Below, piece after piece: positions 1 to 8,626 of a stretch of 11,649 nucleotides of DNA. Position 1 is the stretch's first letter; each line of letters starts with the position of its first letter. A model generated the notes under the pieces. That model searched no databases, was not told the DNA's origin, and worked only from the letters and a program-made list of their open reading frames with translations. The position numbers and the translations under genes were made by a program. The DNA comes from an uncultured Odoribacter sp. (GTDB taxonomy: Bacteria; Bacteroidota; Bacteroidia; Bacteroidales; Marinifilaceae): positions 1-11,649 of the forward strand of contig URJC01000048.1 in NCBI GenBank assembly GCA_900548135.1, written 5' to 3'.

Positions 1-191
1 AGAATTAGCTCATCATTTAAAATAAAAATTCAAACGTTTTTTACATGAACCTGTTTTATGCAGATATATAAAAAAGAACACCGTCCGTTGAAAACTCACG
101 GATATGATTCCAGGTGCCCATAAATTGAGTCAAGACCAGCGATTGAAGCCTTACGACAATTTCGATAATCGTAAAGTATCGGACACAATCA

Positions 192-211
192 ACAGTTCTA
201 TGAAGAGCTGT
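192..211. promoter_or_regulatory. Dyad just upstream of the hutH -7 element (possible operator)
   Basis: ACAGTTCT (192-199) and AGAGCTGT (204-211) form an 8-bp inverted repeat around ATGA, with one mismatch that would be a G-U pair in RNA. It sits about where a -33 element would lie, 4 bases before the -7 box. A regulator bound here could block or replace -33 recognition. It could instead be a weak hairpin ending an upstream transcript, but no clear T tract follows. Confidence 0.3.
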
Positions 212-215
212 AGTT

Positions 216-223
216 TAAGTTTG
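216..223 (+). promoter_or_regulatory. Probable -7 promoter element of hutH
   Basis: TAAGTTTG matches the Bacteroidetes -7 consensus TAnnTTTG exactly. No good TTTG is visible at the -33 position; that region is occupied by a dyad at 192-211. Transcription from here would start near 229-231. That leaves a leader of about 28 bases before the ATG at 259 and excludes the in-frame GTG at 223 as a start. Confidence 0.4.
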
Positions 224-258
224 TGTGCATCATATCTTTACTCAAAATTTCAATTATT

Positions 259-1758
259 ATGGTACATTATATATCTCCGTCACCTCTGACATTTGAGGTT
301 ATTGACAACATTTTAAAAAAGAATTATACTTTAGCTCTTTCAGAAGAAAGTAAAAAACTAATCAACGATTGTAAAGCTTATTTAGATCACAAAATTGAAA
401 CATCAGCCAAACCACTATATGGTATTACTACCGGCTTCGGTTCCCTTTGCAAAATCAGTATATCCAAAGAAGACCTCAGTCAGCTGCAAGCAAACCTAGT
501 CATGTCACATGCCTGTAGCCTGGGAACCCCTATACATACAGATATTATCCGTTTGATGTTGTTGTTAAAAGCTCACGCCCTTTCACTGGGAAAATCGGGA
601 GTACAACTGGCAACAGTAGAACGTATCATAGCTATGTTCAACCACAACGTCCTACCAGTTGTCCGGGAATTAGGTTCATTAGGCGCTTCCGGAGACCTTG
701 CCCCTCTGGCTAATTTATTTCTTCCACTTATTAACGAAGGAGAGGTATGGTATAAAGGGAAAATCTGTAATGCCAGAGAAATAAATGCCAAATTTGGCTG
801 GTCCCCTATTGCTCTAGGAGCCAAAGAAGGATTAGCCTTGCTTAATGGGACCCAATTTATGAGTTCTCACGCTGTATATGCTTTATTAAAAGCCTTCAAA
901 ATCGCTAAATATGCTGACATTATCGGAGCCTTGTCTTTAGAAGCTTACGACGGGCGCATCGATCCATTCCTTCCTCAAATACAGGAAGCCCGTCCCCATC
1001 CGGGACAAATAGAAACAGCCAGAAATATCCGTACTTTATTGGAAGGTTCAGAATTCCAGCAAAAAGAAAAGACTCATGTGCAAGATCCTTACTCTTTCCG
1101 TTGTATGCCGCAAGTACATGGAGCCAGTAAAGACAGCATTATGTACGTCGCTTCTGTTGTAGCCAGGGAAATCAATTCAGTCACAGACAATCCCACGATT
1201 TTCATGGACGATGATCTGATTGTATCAGGAGGGAACTTCCATGGCCAACCCTTAGCTTTAGTGCTCGATTTTTTAAGTATGGCCCTGGCTGAACTAGGTA
1301 GTATTTCTGAACGCCGCACATACCGTTTGATATCAGGAGACCGTGGTAATATCCCTGAATTTTTGGTAGCCAATCCGGGCCTTAATTCTGGTTTCATGAT
1401 TCCTCAATATGCAGCAGCAGCCATTGTAAGTAAAAACAAACAACTTTGTACCCCCTGTTCTGTTGATTCAATCCCTTCCTCTAATGAACAGGAAGATCAT
1501 GTTAGTATGGGAGGTAACGCAGCCACGAAAACTGTAAAAGTGGCAGAAAATGTCGAACGAATCTTAGCTATCGAACTCATGAATGCAGCTCAGGCTATTG
1601 ATTTGCAACGTCCTACTAAGACTTCTCCTTACTTAGAAAGTTTTTTAAAGGAATTCCGTAGTATAGTTACTTTTAACGAACAAGACAGAGTGATGTATAA
1701 AGACATCGATGCTGCGACCGATTTCTTACGGTATGGAGAGTTCGCCCATTTCAAATAA
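259..1758 (+). CDS. hutH: Histidine ammonia-lyase (HutH)
   Basis: A cytoplasmic enzyme that removes ammonia from L-histidine to give trans-urocanate, the first step of histidine degradation. The 499 residues match the usual length of about 500. The Ala-Ser-Gly triad that cyclises to the MIO electrophile is at 143-145, followed by D146. Other family active-site residues are Y54, the Ser-His pair S83-H84, the NGTQ motif at 196-199, Y278 with R281, and the QEDH motif around E412. QEDH and Ser-His favour histidine over phenylalanine or tyrosine as substrate. I chose the ATG at 259 over the in-frame GTG at 223. The GTG is the last base triplet of a promoter-like TAAGTTTG box, and the resulting numbering matches that recalled for the Pseudomonas enzyme to within two residues. 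No hutU, hutI, hutG or ftcD gene is in the window, and a strong terminator follows at once. Confidence 0.95.
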   Translation: MVHYISPSPLTFEVIDNILKKNYTLALSEESKKLINDCKAYLDHKIETSAKPLYGITTGFGSLCKISISKEDLSQLQANLVMSHACSLGTPIHTDIIRLMLLLKAHALSLGKSGVQLATVERIIAMFNHNVLPVVRELGSLGASGDLAPLANLFLPLINEGEVWYKGKICNAREINAKFGWSPIALGAKEGLALLNGTQFMSSHAVYALLKAFKIAKYADIIGALSLEAYDGRIDPFLPQIQEARPHPGQIETARNIRTLLEGSEFQQKEKTHVQDPYSFRCMPQVHGASKDSIMYVASVVAREINSVTDNPTIFMDDDLIVSGGNFHGQPLALVLDFLSMALAELGSISERRTYRLISGDRGNIPEFLVANPGLNSGFMIPQYAAAAIVSKNKQLCTPCSVDSIPSSNEQEDHVSMGGNAATKTVKVAENVERILAIELMNAAQAIDLQRPTKTSPYLESFLKEFRSIVTFNEQDRVMYKDIDAATDFLRYGEFAHFK

Positions 1759-1766
1759 GAAATATT

Positions 1767-1801
1767 AATCAGGTTGACCTTTCAGGTCAACCTGATTTTT
1801 T
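1767..1801 (+). terminator. Strong intrinsic terminator after hutH, shared with the convergent gene
   Basis: A perfect 14-bp stem (1767-1780 with 1784-1797) closes a 3-base loop TTC and runs into a T tract at 1796-1801, only 8 bases after the hutH stop. The minus-strand gene ends at 1800, right at the hairpin edge. The same stem probably stops that transcript too, although its T-rich tail on that strand (AATATTTC) is weaker. Confidence 0.9.
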
Positions 1802-2093
1802 ATTCATTTCTATGTTTCCGAAGATAGCGGCTCAGACTTTTCTCTATAATAAACAGTATTACAAACATCCCGACCAATACCAGGATACGCAAACATACAC
1901 CCGAATAAACGTACCATGAAAAATGCCGTATGTCTATCATGATAAAACTCAGCAATATCAACAGTGCATCCAGATACATCAACATCCGTATAAACTTCAG
2001 TCTCTTGCTTTTTATTGTATTTAATTCATTTCTCATAGCCCAATAAAGGTAATCAACTCCTTTTAAATGTACAAATTTTTCTTTTTTTATCAT
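1800..2093 (-). CDS. Small two-helix membrane protein, function unknown
   Basis: I do not recognise a family. The 97-residue product has a charged N-terminal part (about 1-36, rich in Lys and Arg) and two hydrophobic helices at about 37-55 and 62-83. A strongly basic tail (KSLSRYLRKHRNE) follows. The positive-inside rule then puts both ends in the cytoplasm with a short external hairpin. Reasons to believe it is a gene: membrane-protein-like composition, a stop exactly at a bidirectional terminator, and no competing frame across the interval. It is divergent from the macroglobulin gene with a 92-base shared upstream region. A later start at M20 is possible. No clear promoter or Shine-Dalgarno site was found. 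Confidence 0.65.
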   Translation of the reverse strand: MIKKEKFVHLKGVDYLYWAMRNELNTIKSKRLKFIRMLMYLDALLILLSFIMIDIRHFSWYVYSGVCLRILVLVGMFVILFIIEKSLSRYLRKHRNE

Positions 2094-2185
2094 TATTTAT
2101 TTTTAAATTTATGGAATTTATCATGTAAGTGCATCTACACTATGACAAACATTTTCGTATGAACACTTATTAAATTCAGTTAATC

Positions 2186-5100
2186 ATGAAACTCAATAAA
2201 ATTTTAACAGGTCTATTTCTGTTTATCAGTACTCTGGGCATGGCGCAATCCCCAAGTCAGGATTCGACAATTCAACATTATAATAAATACCCTCAAGAAG
2301 CTATACAAGACGCCGACAAAATGTTCCAGCAGGGCATTCGCGAACACAATAGCCCTCTGTTAATAAAGGCCCTGATTCTAAAAACGACTTTTACGATAAA
2401 AATCGACCATGCGAAGTATCAACAATGTATACAAGAAGTGGAAGACTACATCATCAAGGAAAAAGACCTCAACACCCAAAGCATATTACATTCCTATGTT
2501 GGACAGTTATATTCCATCTATTATCACAACAACCAATATAAAATAAACAGGCATACCAATTTGAAGGGTAAAGCTCCCGCCGACATGTCAGCATGGAGCA
2601 AAAACCTATTCATGGAAAAAATATACCAACACCTATGGGCTTCCATCGCTCCTAAACAAAGTTTACAAGAAACACCGGTTGCTAACTACAACCTGATCTT
2701 AACCCAAGAAGGTCTCTCCAATAACTTACGTCCGACGTTATACGATTTTTTATGCCACCGTGCTATTTCCATTTTAAAGGAAAACAGTGATCTATCTTCT
2801 TCCTCTAAAATAACATCATCTTCCCTGCTCTTGGCCAATACAGCAGACTTTCTTAAAATGCCGATCACTCTAAAATCTTTGAACGGTCCTTCCCACATCC
2901 TTAAAATCTGGCAGGGCTTATTGGCCTTCCATCAACAGGCTGGTAATACAAATGCTTTGTTGATGGCCAATCTGGAAAGAATTGATTATACATTCCAAAT
3001 CAGTACCAACAAACAAAAAGACAGCCTCTATCTAAGCAGGTTAAAAGAAATGGAAAAACAATACCATTCTAATCCAATGGTCATCGAAATCATGTCAAAA
3101 GAGGCAAAATATTTGTTGAATAATTATTCAACTATTACCCCTCTTGCTAAAAATAGCTCTCCCAAAGAAATATTAAAAAGAAATAAAGAGCAAGCCTTGG
3201 CTATATGCGAACAAGGTATTCAATTATATCCCCATTATAGCCGAATTGGCATACTCAAAAATTTAATAGAAATAATTAAGGCTCCCACTATAAATGTTGA
3301 ATTTCCGAAAACTATTTATCCTGGTGATTCTTTATCCGTCAAAATCAATTCTCAAAACCTCACTTCCGTCTCTATCTACCTCTACCGGATCGGCATGAAC
3401 AACCTAAAATACGAAAGCCTGAAAAACCAAAAAGGAAGAAATATTCCCAAAAAGTTAGTTTATCAGCACGTTTATTCCCTGACCAACAGTCTGGTTCCTG
3501 AAGATACCACCTTGCAATTACCAAGTCAGGATGCCGGTTTTTTTGAAATTATCATCAAAATAAAAGAAGCCAAACAAAATATTGTCAAGCAATTCGTTTG
3601 CACCCAATTATTCACAACTTATCAGATTGCGGACAATCAAATCCGTTTTTGGGTGTGTGACTGGCAGAGCGGAGCACCGGTTAATCATGCAAAAGTGCTT
3701 ATCCTTAGTCAAAATACAAATCACAGTACTCGTATAGATTCGATCTATACCAACGAACAGGGGTTAGCTAGCCTGAAATCTTCAAAAACTTTTCAGTCTT
3801 ATGAAGTGGTAAATCCAGAAAATCCTTGTGGAAATATATTATCCATTTACGCTCCTTACCGTTCTGATAATTCTCAAAAACGAACAACTATCATCACAGA
3901 CCGGAAACTTTACAGACCGGGCCAAACCGTCTATTTCAAAGGACTGGTATGGCAAGAAACCGCAGATCAGCTCCATTCCCTCAATAACCAAACATATGAA
4001 ATTATCTTCAGGGACCCCAACCAAAAAGAAATCAGTAAACAGAAAGTAACCTCCAATTCATATGGCTCTTTTAGTGGGAAATTTGAAATACCCCAACAAA
4101 CCTTAAACGGAAACTATACCCTTTCTACCAACTACTATACGACCCATATTCAGGTCGCTGATTACAAACGCCCCGAATTTGAAGTTTCTTTCTCTCAACC
4201 GGTACAGACCTACCATGCAGGTGATACTGTACATGTAAAAGGTAAAGTCAGCAGTTTCTCAGGAGTAAATATCAGTCATGCAACAGTAAAATATGACATT
4301 TCAGCATCCTCCTATTATTATTGGATCCCCAATAGCCAACAAACCCAAGGCGTCACTCATACCAATGACCGTGGGGAATTTGAACTTACTTTTAAAGCTA
4401 AACCTATCGAAACGAGTAGCATCAAACGCCCCTATTTTTATATGATTAAAGCGACAGTCACCGATTCCAAAGGAGAAACGGAAGAAGGAGCCACCAATAT
4501 TCCTATTTATGCGGGCAGCCCTACTCCAGTAATTGTTATTCCTCAAACAGTAAATAAAGACAAAGAAACTGTATTTCGTATTTCATTGCAGGATCTCCCC
4601 TCTCCTCAAGAAACAAGAACTGTAACTTATACTTTATCTAAACTGGTTACTCCGCTCCAACTCAACCAACTCATTGATACAATCATTGAAAAAACAGTAT
4701 TAGAAGGGCAACTCCAGATACAAGGCCAGGATTCTTTGATTCCCTCCTTGCAAAATTTTACTTCGGGAGCTTATCTTTTCACAGTTAAATGTGACAATAT
4801 AAAAACTGATTACATTTTCTATCTGTATTCATCTGCTGACAAACGTCCTCCTATTCCTACCTATAATTGGCTTATAGAAGAAAAAACAAATTGTAAACCG
4901 GGAGATACAGCCCGTATACAATTCGGAACTTCGGTCCGGGATGCCTATGTTATGTATCAAATTTTTAGTGCAGACAAATTGATAAAACAAAAAATGCTGA
5001 TCTTATCTGATGAAATCGTGAATATCGATATACCTTATTTACCGGATTACGGAAATCAGATTTGGTTAAGTATTAACTATATAAAAAACAAACAGTATAT

Positions 5101-7897
5101 CAACAATATCATTCCAATCCAACGGATAAACGAAAACCTAAATCTCAGCATTCAGACAACTGTTTTCCGGGACAAACTTCTACCAGGTCAACAGGAACAA
5201 TGGGAAATTAAAATCCTGTCGGATAAGAATCAACCGGTCATAGCAGAAGTCCTCGCCATGATGTATGATGCTTCACTGGATCAATTGTATCCATACCATC
5301 CCAACCTACGTCCCAATTATTTATACCAAAGTTTCCCTTACTATTGGAAACAGTCGTATGCCATGAATGGCCTCAACTATGCCCAACTTTCTTCTTCCTC
5401 TTTCAGAAATAAGATACAAAAAGTTCCTTTATTCAAATTTCCGGAACTTTATTTGTATACTATCACCCCTTTGGCTCCGCCAGCATTTTCTCCGCATCTA
5501 ACAGATATGATGGGATTGGCAGAAGCAGAAGTGTATTCAATCCATGCAACCAATAATCGAATGGCAAAAACCAAAACATTAGGTTTCACAAATGCAGACC
5601 AAGCAGACGCGGGTACAGGAAATACTCCTGAAATTGACCTCAGAAAAAATTTTCAGGAAACAGCTTTCTTTTATCCACAGCTTCAAACAGATTCTTCGGG
5701 AAATGTTAATATCAAATTTACTATGCCTGAATCCCTGACCAAATGGAAATTCATTGCTTTAGCCAATACACCTTCCATGGCTGTGGGTAAATTAGAACGT
5801 TACATCACAACCAGCAAACCTTTAATGATTCGTCCTAATTTTCCCAGATTCCTCAGAAGCGGAGACCATAACAACCTGAAAGCCGTCATTAGCAATTTAA
5901 CGGATTCCGTTCAGCAGGGAATATCGACGATTGAATTTTTTATTCCAGCTACCGGACAAGTTCTCTATCGCGAGAATCAAAACTTTAACATCCAGGCAGG
6001 CCAGAATCAAACTGTCAATTTTAGCTACATCATTCCTGAGGATATCGAACTAATAGGTTACCGGATTACAGCGTCTGGCAATCGGTTCAGTGATGGAGAA
6101 CAAAATCTTCTTCCGGTACTTCCTAATGAAATCCTCATTACCGAAACCTTACCTATCTATACAACATCAGCAGGCGACCATTCCTATACTATAAAACCTT
6201 CTTCCCAAGGCCGTAACTATCGTTTGACCCTAGAGTTTACAGCTAATCCGATCTGGTATGCAGTTTTAGCACTCCCAGGCTTGACAGAACCGGACCAGGA
6301 AAATGTAACAGCTATCACAGCCTCTTACTATGTAAACGCCATTGCCAGTGCAATAGCCCATTCTAATCCCCAGATCATAGAAACTATCCGTAACTGGAAT
6401 ACCAGTAAAAATCAACCCGAATTATTGTCTAAGCTGGACCAAAATCCGGAATTAAAATCCATTCTATTATCAGCATCTCCCTGGGCCCTTCAAGCCCAGA
6501 CTGAAAGTGAACAAATACAGAGTTTAATCCAATTGTTTGACCAAAATCGCCTCAATTATTTGCAAAATCAAGCAATTGACAAATTAAGCTCCCTTCAAAC
6601 CAAAGATGGTGGATGGAGTTGGTTTAAAGGGATGTATAGCAGTCGGTTCATGACCCTGAATGTACTCAAGGCTATGTCACAAGTCAATATCATTGGCCAG
6701 CACGAAGCTGGAGTAAAAGAAAAAGATATGCAAATAAAGGCACTACGCTATTTAGACCATAGCATCATCACCGACTTCAAAAAAACTCCCAAACGCATCC
6801 AATACGACCAGCTTCTATATCTCTATATCCGTAGTTTATACCGGGATATACCTCTGGCTGAGGCTCTGGACGCCCACAAATATTTCATATCATTAGCTCA
6901 AAAACAATGGGATTCATTTTCTTTCTATGAAAAAGCCATTACTGCCATTGCTATGAAAAACTACGGATTTCCAACAGAAGCCAAACAGATCATAGAATCT
7001 CTGCGTCAATATTCAGTCATCACGAATGAAGCTGGTATGTACTGGCCTAATAACACCAATGACTTCTATCGTAATTCGGCAATACAGGTACATACGGCGA
7101 TCATGGAAGCTTTTCAAAGTATCAGCGATAATAAGACAGACATTGACCTGATGAAACAATGGTTACTACGCCAAAAACAAGTACAAAACTGGGGTAATGT
7201 TCCAGCGACTATAGATGCCATTCATGCTTTACTCTTAACAGGCAATAACCTATTGAATAAAGCTGAACAGGTTGAAATTAAATTAGGGTCACATGAATTC
7301 AATACCAGCGACAATACCAATCCGCTTGGATATATCCGGAAATCCTATATTTCAGGTAACATAAAACCCAACATGTTGACAGTCAAAATCAATAAGAAGT
7401 CTACAACACCAAGCTGGGGTGGACTTTACCTACAGTATTTTGAGACTTTAGATCAGGTCAAAAACCAAAAAACAGAGCTCAGTGTTGAGAAACAACTCTT
7501 TGTCTCACAAACAGGAAAAAATGGGAAAGCCCTGTTAATCCCATTGGAACAACACGCTTTAAAAACAGGGGATCAAGTAATTGTCCGGTTAACTTTGTCC
7601 TTAAAACGGGACATGGAATTTTTACACTTAAAAGATTTACGGGCAGCTTGTTTCGAACCGGTAGAACAATTATCAGGTAATCAATGGAAATTTGGTACAG
7701 TGTATTATGAGGATGTAAAAGATGCCAGTACTAACTTCTTCTTTCATGCACTTTCACGTGGTACCTATGTTATAGAATACCCAGTATGGGTAAACCAATC
7801 TGGTATCTACCAGGATGGCATAGCTATCTTCCAAAGCATTTATGCACCAGAATACAATTCGTTCAGTAACGCCAGCAGAATTGAAGTTAAAAATTAG
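2186..7897 (+). CDS. Alpha-2-macroglobulin family protein, exported, without the thioester motif
   Basis: A 1903-residue envelope protein of the large Bacteroidetes alpha-2-macroglobulin family. Residues 1-21 are a signal peptide ending TLGMAQ, with no lipobox cysteine, so it is probably periplasmic rather than a lipoprotein. Residues about 25-365 are mostly helical. Beta-sandwich macroglobulin domains begin near 370. The MG2 hallmark TDRKLYRPGQ is at 571-580 and the YKRPEFEV motif at 660-667. The A2M core starts near 1151 and includes LTKWKF at 1184-1189. The helical thioester-domain-like toroid spans about 1360-1690, with GGWSWF at 1475-1480. Beta-rich C-terminal domains follow. In family members that trap proteases, a Cys-x-x-Gln thioester sits in this toroid. 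Here the aligned residues are N1373-V-T-A1376, so neither the Cys nor the Gln is present. Homologues act as protease inhibitors or envelope scaffolds; the exact role is not known. No pbpC-like partner gene lies alongside. Confidence 0.88.
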   Translation: MKLNKILTGLFLFISTLGMAQSPSQDSTIQHYNKYPQEAIQDADKMFQQGIREHNSPLLIKALILKTTFTIKIDHAKYQQCIQEVEDYIIKEKDLNTQSILHSYVGQLYSIYYHNNQYKINRHTNLKGKAPADMSAWSKNLFMEKIYQHLWASIAPKQSLQETPVANYNLILTQEGLSNNLRPTLYDFLCHRAISILKENSDLSSSSKITSSSLLLANTADFLKMPITLKSLNGPSHILKIWQGLLAFHQQAGNTNALLMANLERIDYTFQISTNKQKDSLYLSRLKEMEKQYHSNPMVIEIMSKEAKYLLNNYSTITPLAKNSSPKEILKRNKEQALAICEQGIQLYPHYSRIGILKNLIEIIKAPTINVEFPKTIYPGDSLSVKINSQNLTSVSIYLYRIGMNNLKYESLKNQKGRNIPKKLVYQHVYSLTNSLVPEDTTLQLPSQDAGFFEIIIKIKEAKQNIVKQFVCTQLFTTYQIADNQIRFWVCDWQSGAPVNHAKVLILSQNTNHSTRIDSIYTNEQGLASLKSSKTFQSYEVVNPENPCGNILSIYAPYRSDNSQKRTTIITDRKLYRPGQTVYFKGLVWQETADQLHSLNNQTYEIIFRDPNQKEISKQKVTSNSYGSFSGKFEIPQQTLNGNYTLSTNYYTTHIQVADYKRPEFEVSFSQPVQTYHAGDTVHVKGKVSSFSGVNISHATVKYDISASSYYYWIPNSQQTQGVTHTNDRGEFELTFKAKPIETSSIKRPYFYMIKATVTDSKGETEEGATNIPIYAGSPTPVIVIPQTVNKDKETVFRISLQDLPSPQETRTVTYTLSKLVTPLQLNQLIDTIIEKTVLEGQLQIQGQDSLIPSLQNFTSGAYLFTVKCDNIKTDYIFYLYSSADKRPPIPTYNWLIEEKTNCKPGDTARIQFGTSVRDAYVMYQIFSADKLIKQKMLILSDEIVNIDIPYLPDYGNQIWLSINYIKNKQYINNIIPIQRINENLNLSIQTTVFRDKLLPGQQEQWEIKILSDKNQPVIAEVLAMMYDASLDQLYPYHPNLRPNYLYQSFPYYWKQSYAMNGLNYAQLSSSSFRNKIQKVPLFKFPELYLYTITPLAPPAFSPHLTDMMGLAEAEVYSIHATNNRMAKTKTLGFTNADQADAGTGNTPEIDLRKNFQETAFFYPQLQTDSSGNVNIKFTMPESLTKWKFIALANTPSMAVGKLERYITTSKPLMIRPNFPRFLRSGDHNNLKAVISNLTDSVQQGISTIEFFIPATGQVLYRENQNFNIQAGQNQTVNFSYIIPEDIELIGYRITASGNRFSDGEQNLLPVLPNEILITETLPIYTTSAGDHSYTIKPSSQGRNYRLTLEFTANPIWYAVLALPGLTEPDQENVTAITASYYVNAIASAIAHSNPQIIETIRNWNTSKNQPELLSKLDQNPELKSILLSASPWALQAQTESEQIQSLIQLFDQNRLNYLQNQAIDKLSSLQTKDGGWSWFKGMYSSRFMTLNVLKAMSQVNIIGQHEAGVKEKDMQIKALRYLDHSIITDFKKTPKRIQYDQLLYLYIRSLYRDIPLAEALDAHKYFISLAQKQWDSFSFYEKAITAIAMKNYGFPTEAKQIIESLRQYSVITNEAGMYWPNNTNDFYRNSAIQVHTAIMEAFQSISDNKTDIDLMKQWLLRQKQVQNWGNVPATIDAIHALLLTGNNLLNKAEQVEIKLGSHEFNTSDNTNPLGYIRKSYISGNIKPNMLTVKINKKSTTPSWGGLYLQYFETLDQVKNQKTELSVEKQLFVSQTGKNGKALLIPLEQHALKTGDQVIVRLTLSLKRDMEFLHLKDLRAACFEPVEQLSGNQWKFGTVYYEDVKDASTNFFFHALSRGTYVIEYPVWVNQSGIYQDGIAIFQSIYAPEYNSFSNASRIEVKN

Positions 7898-7938
7898 CCC
7901 CAAAAGTAAAGGGGCTAATAATAAGCCCCTTTATTTTT
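7894..7938. terminator. Bidirectional three-armed terminator between convergent genes
   Basis: Three copies of one arm alternate: TTAGCCCC (7894-7901), GGGGCTAA (7911-7918) and AGCCCC (7924-7929). On the plus strand, AAAGGGGCT (7908-7916) pairs with AGCCCCTTT (7924-7932) and is followed by ATTTTTATT, ending the macroglobulin transcript. The same stem read on the minus strand is followed by ACTTTT and ends the regulator transcript. The middle arm could instead pair with the left arm, giving a competing hairpin. Confidence 0.85.
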
Positions 7939-8626
7939 ATTCTTCAATTACCAACCGAAAACCCGAACCGTGGACATTTTCAATCTTAATCTTCTCATCA
8001 TCTTTAAAATATTTCCTCAGCTTTGTGACATAAACATCCATGCTTCGAGCCGTAAAATAATCGTTTGTACCCCAAATTTCAGTCAAAGCCTTATCCCGGG
8101 GCAAAAGTCCATCCCTGAAATTATATAACAACTCCAAAAGCCGGGCTTCCTTAGGAGTTAATTTGATTTGTTCATCATTTTTAGAAATGATTCGCAATTC
8201 AGTATTAAAAACATATCCTCCAATATTGATATACTTTTGTTTCGGCTCAGCTTCTTCATGTTTGCTACGGCTTAAGATAGCCTTGATTTTCAGGATCAGT
8301 ACTTCAGAATCAAAAGGTTTCACGATATAATCATCCGCCCCGATTTCATATCCAAGTTTCATATCTTCCTTAAGACTTTTAGCAGTAATATATACAAAAG
8401 GCACAGTTGCATCAATATCCCGGATTTTCTTTCCCAGCGTAAAACCATCCATTTCAGGCATCATCACATCCAGCAGGCAAATATCAAACTTATCTTTCCG
8501 GAAGGCCTCTAACCCTTCGTTTCCATTTACACATAAGGTCACATCATAATCAGACAACTCCAGATAAGATTTCAAAACCGAACCAAAACAAGGATCATCC
8601 TCTACTAACAATATTTTCTGTGCCAT
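7937..8626 (-). CDS. OmpR-family response regulator, RprY-like
   Basis: A cytoplasmic DNA-binding regulator, 229 residues, the normal OmpR/PhoB length. The receiver domain (about 4-120) has the acidic pair D10-D11, the phosphoacceptor D53 in LLDVMMPEMDG, T81 and K103 in the KPF motif. The winged-helix domain (about 130-227) contains LTPKEARLLELL at 156-167 and the recognition-helix region ARSMDVYVTKLRKYF. The RSMDVYVTKLRK and NVHGSGFRL stretches resemble RprY of Bacteroides and Porphyromonas and related Flavobacteria regulators. Its partner kinase is encoded 90 bases upstream on the same strand, so the pair is probably co-transcribed. Direct repeats in that 90-base gap could be its own binding site. 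The gene ends at the shared terminator. The family call is firm; strict orthology to RprY is inferred. Confidence 0.95.
   Translation of the reverse strand: MAQKILLVEDDPCFGSVLKSYLELSDYDVTLCVNGNEGLEAFRKDKFDICLLDVMMPEMDGFTLGKKIRDIDATVPFVYITAKSLKEDMKLGYEIGADDYIVKPFDSEVLILKIKAILSRSKHEEAEPKQKYINIGGYVFNTELRIISKNDEQIKLTPKEARLLELLYNFRDGLLPRDKALTEIWGTNDYFTARSMDVYVTKLRKYFKDDEKIKIENVHGSGFRLVIEE

Larger units (their letters stand above)
1..258. other. Leader region upstream of hutH, no gene seen
   Basis: No convincing coding sequence lies here. A 61-codon open frame starting at 104 overlaps the hutH start in another frame and resembles no family I know. The stretch holds a weak hairpin (TCCGT at 84-88 with ACGGA at 98-102), a 6-bp dyad (TTACGA at 151-156 with TCGTAA at 169-174), a stronger dyad at 192-211 and a promoter-like -7 element at 216-223. 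Any upstream gene on either strand must end or begin outside the window. Confidence 0.5.

Noticed and set aside
223..258. GTG at 223 as the hutH start
   Set aside because: Its G is the last base of the TAAGTTTG promoter-like box. The extra 12 residues are outside the family norm, while the ATG at 259 gives active-site numbering that fits the Pseudomonas enzyme.
104..289. 61-codon open frame before and into hutH
   Set aside because: It overlaps the hutH start and its promoter-like site in another frame, and its composition resembles no known protein.
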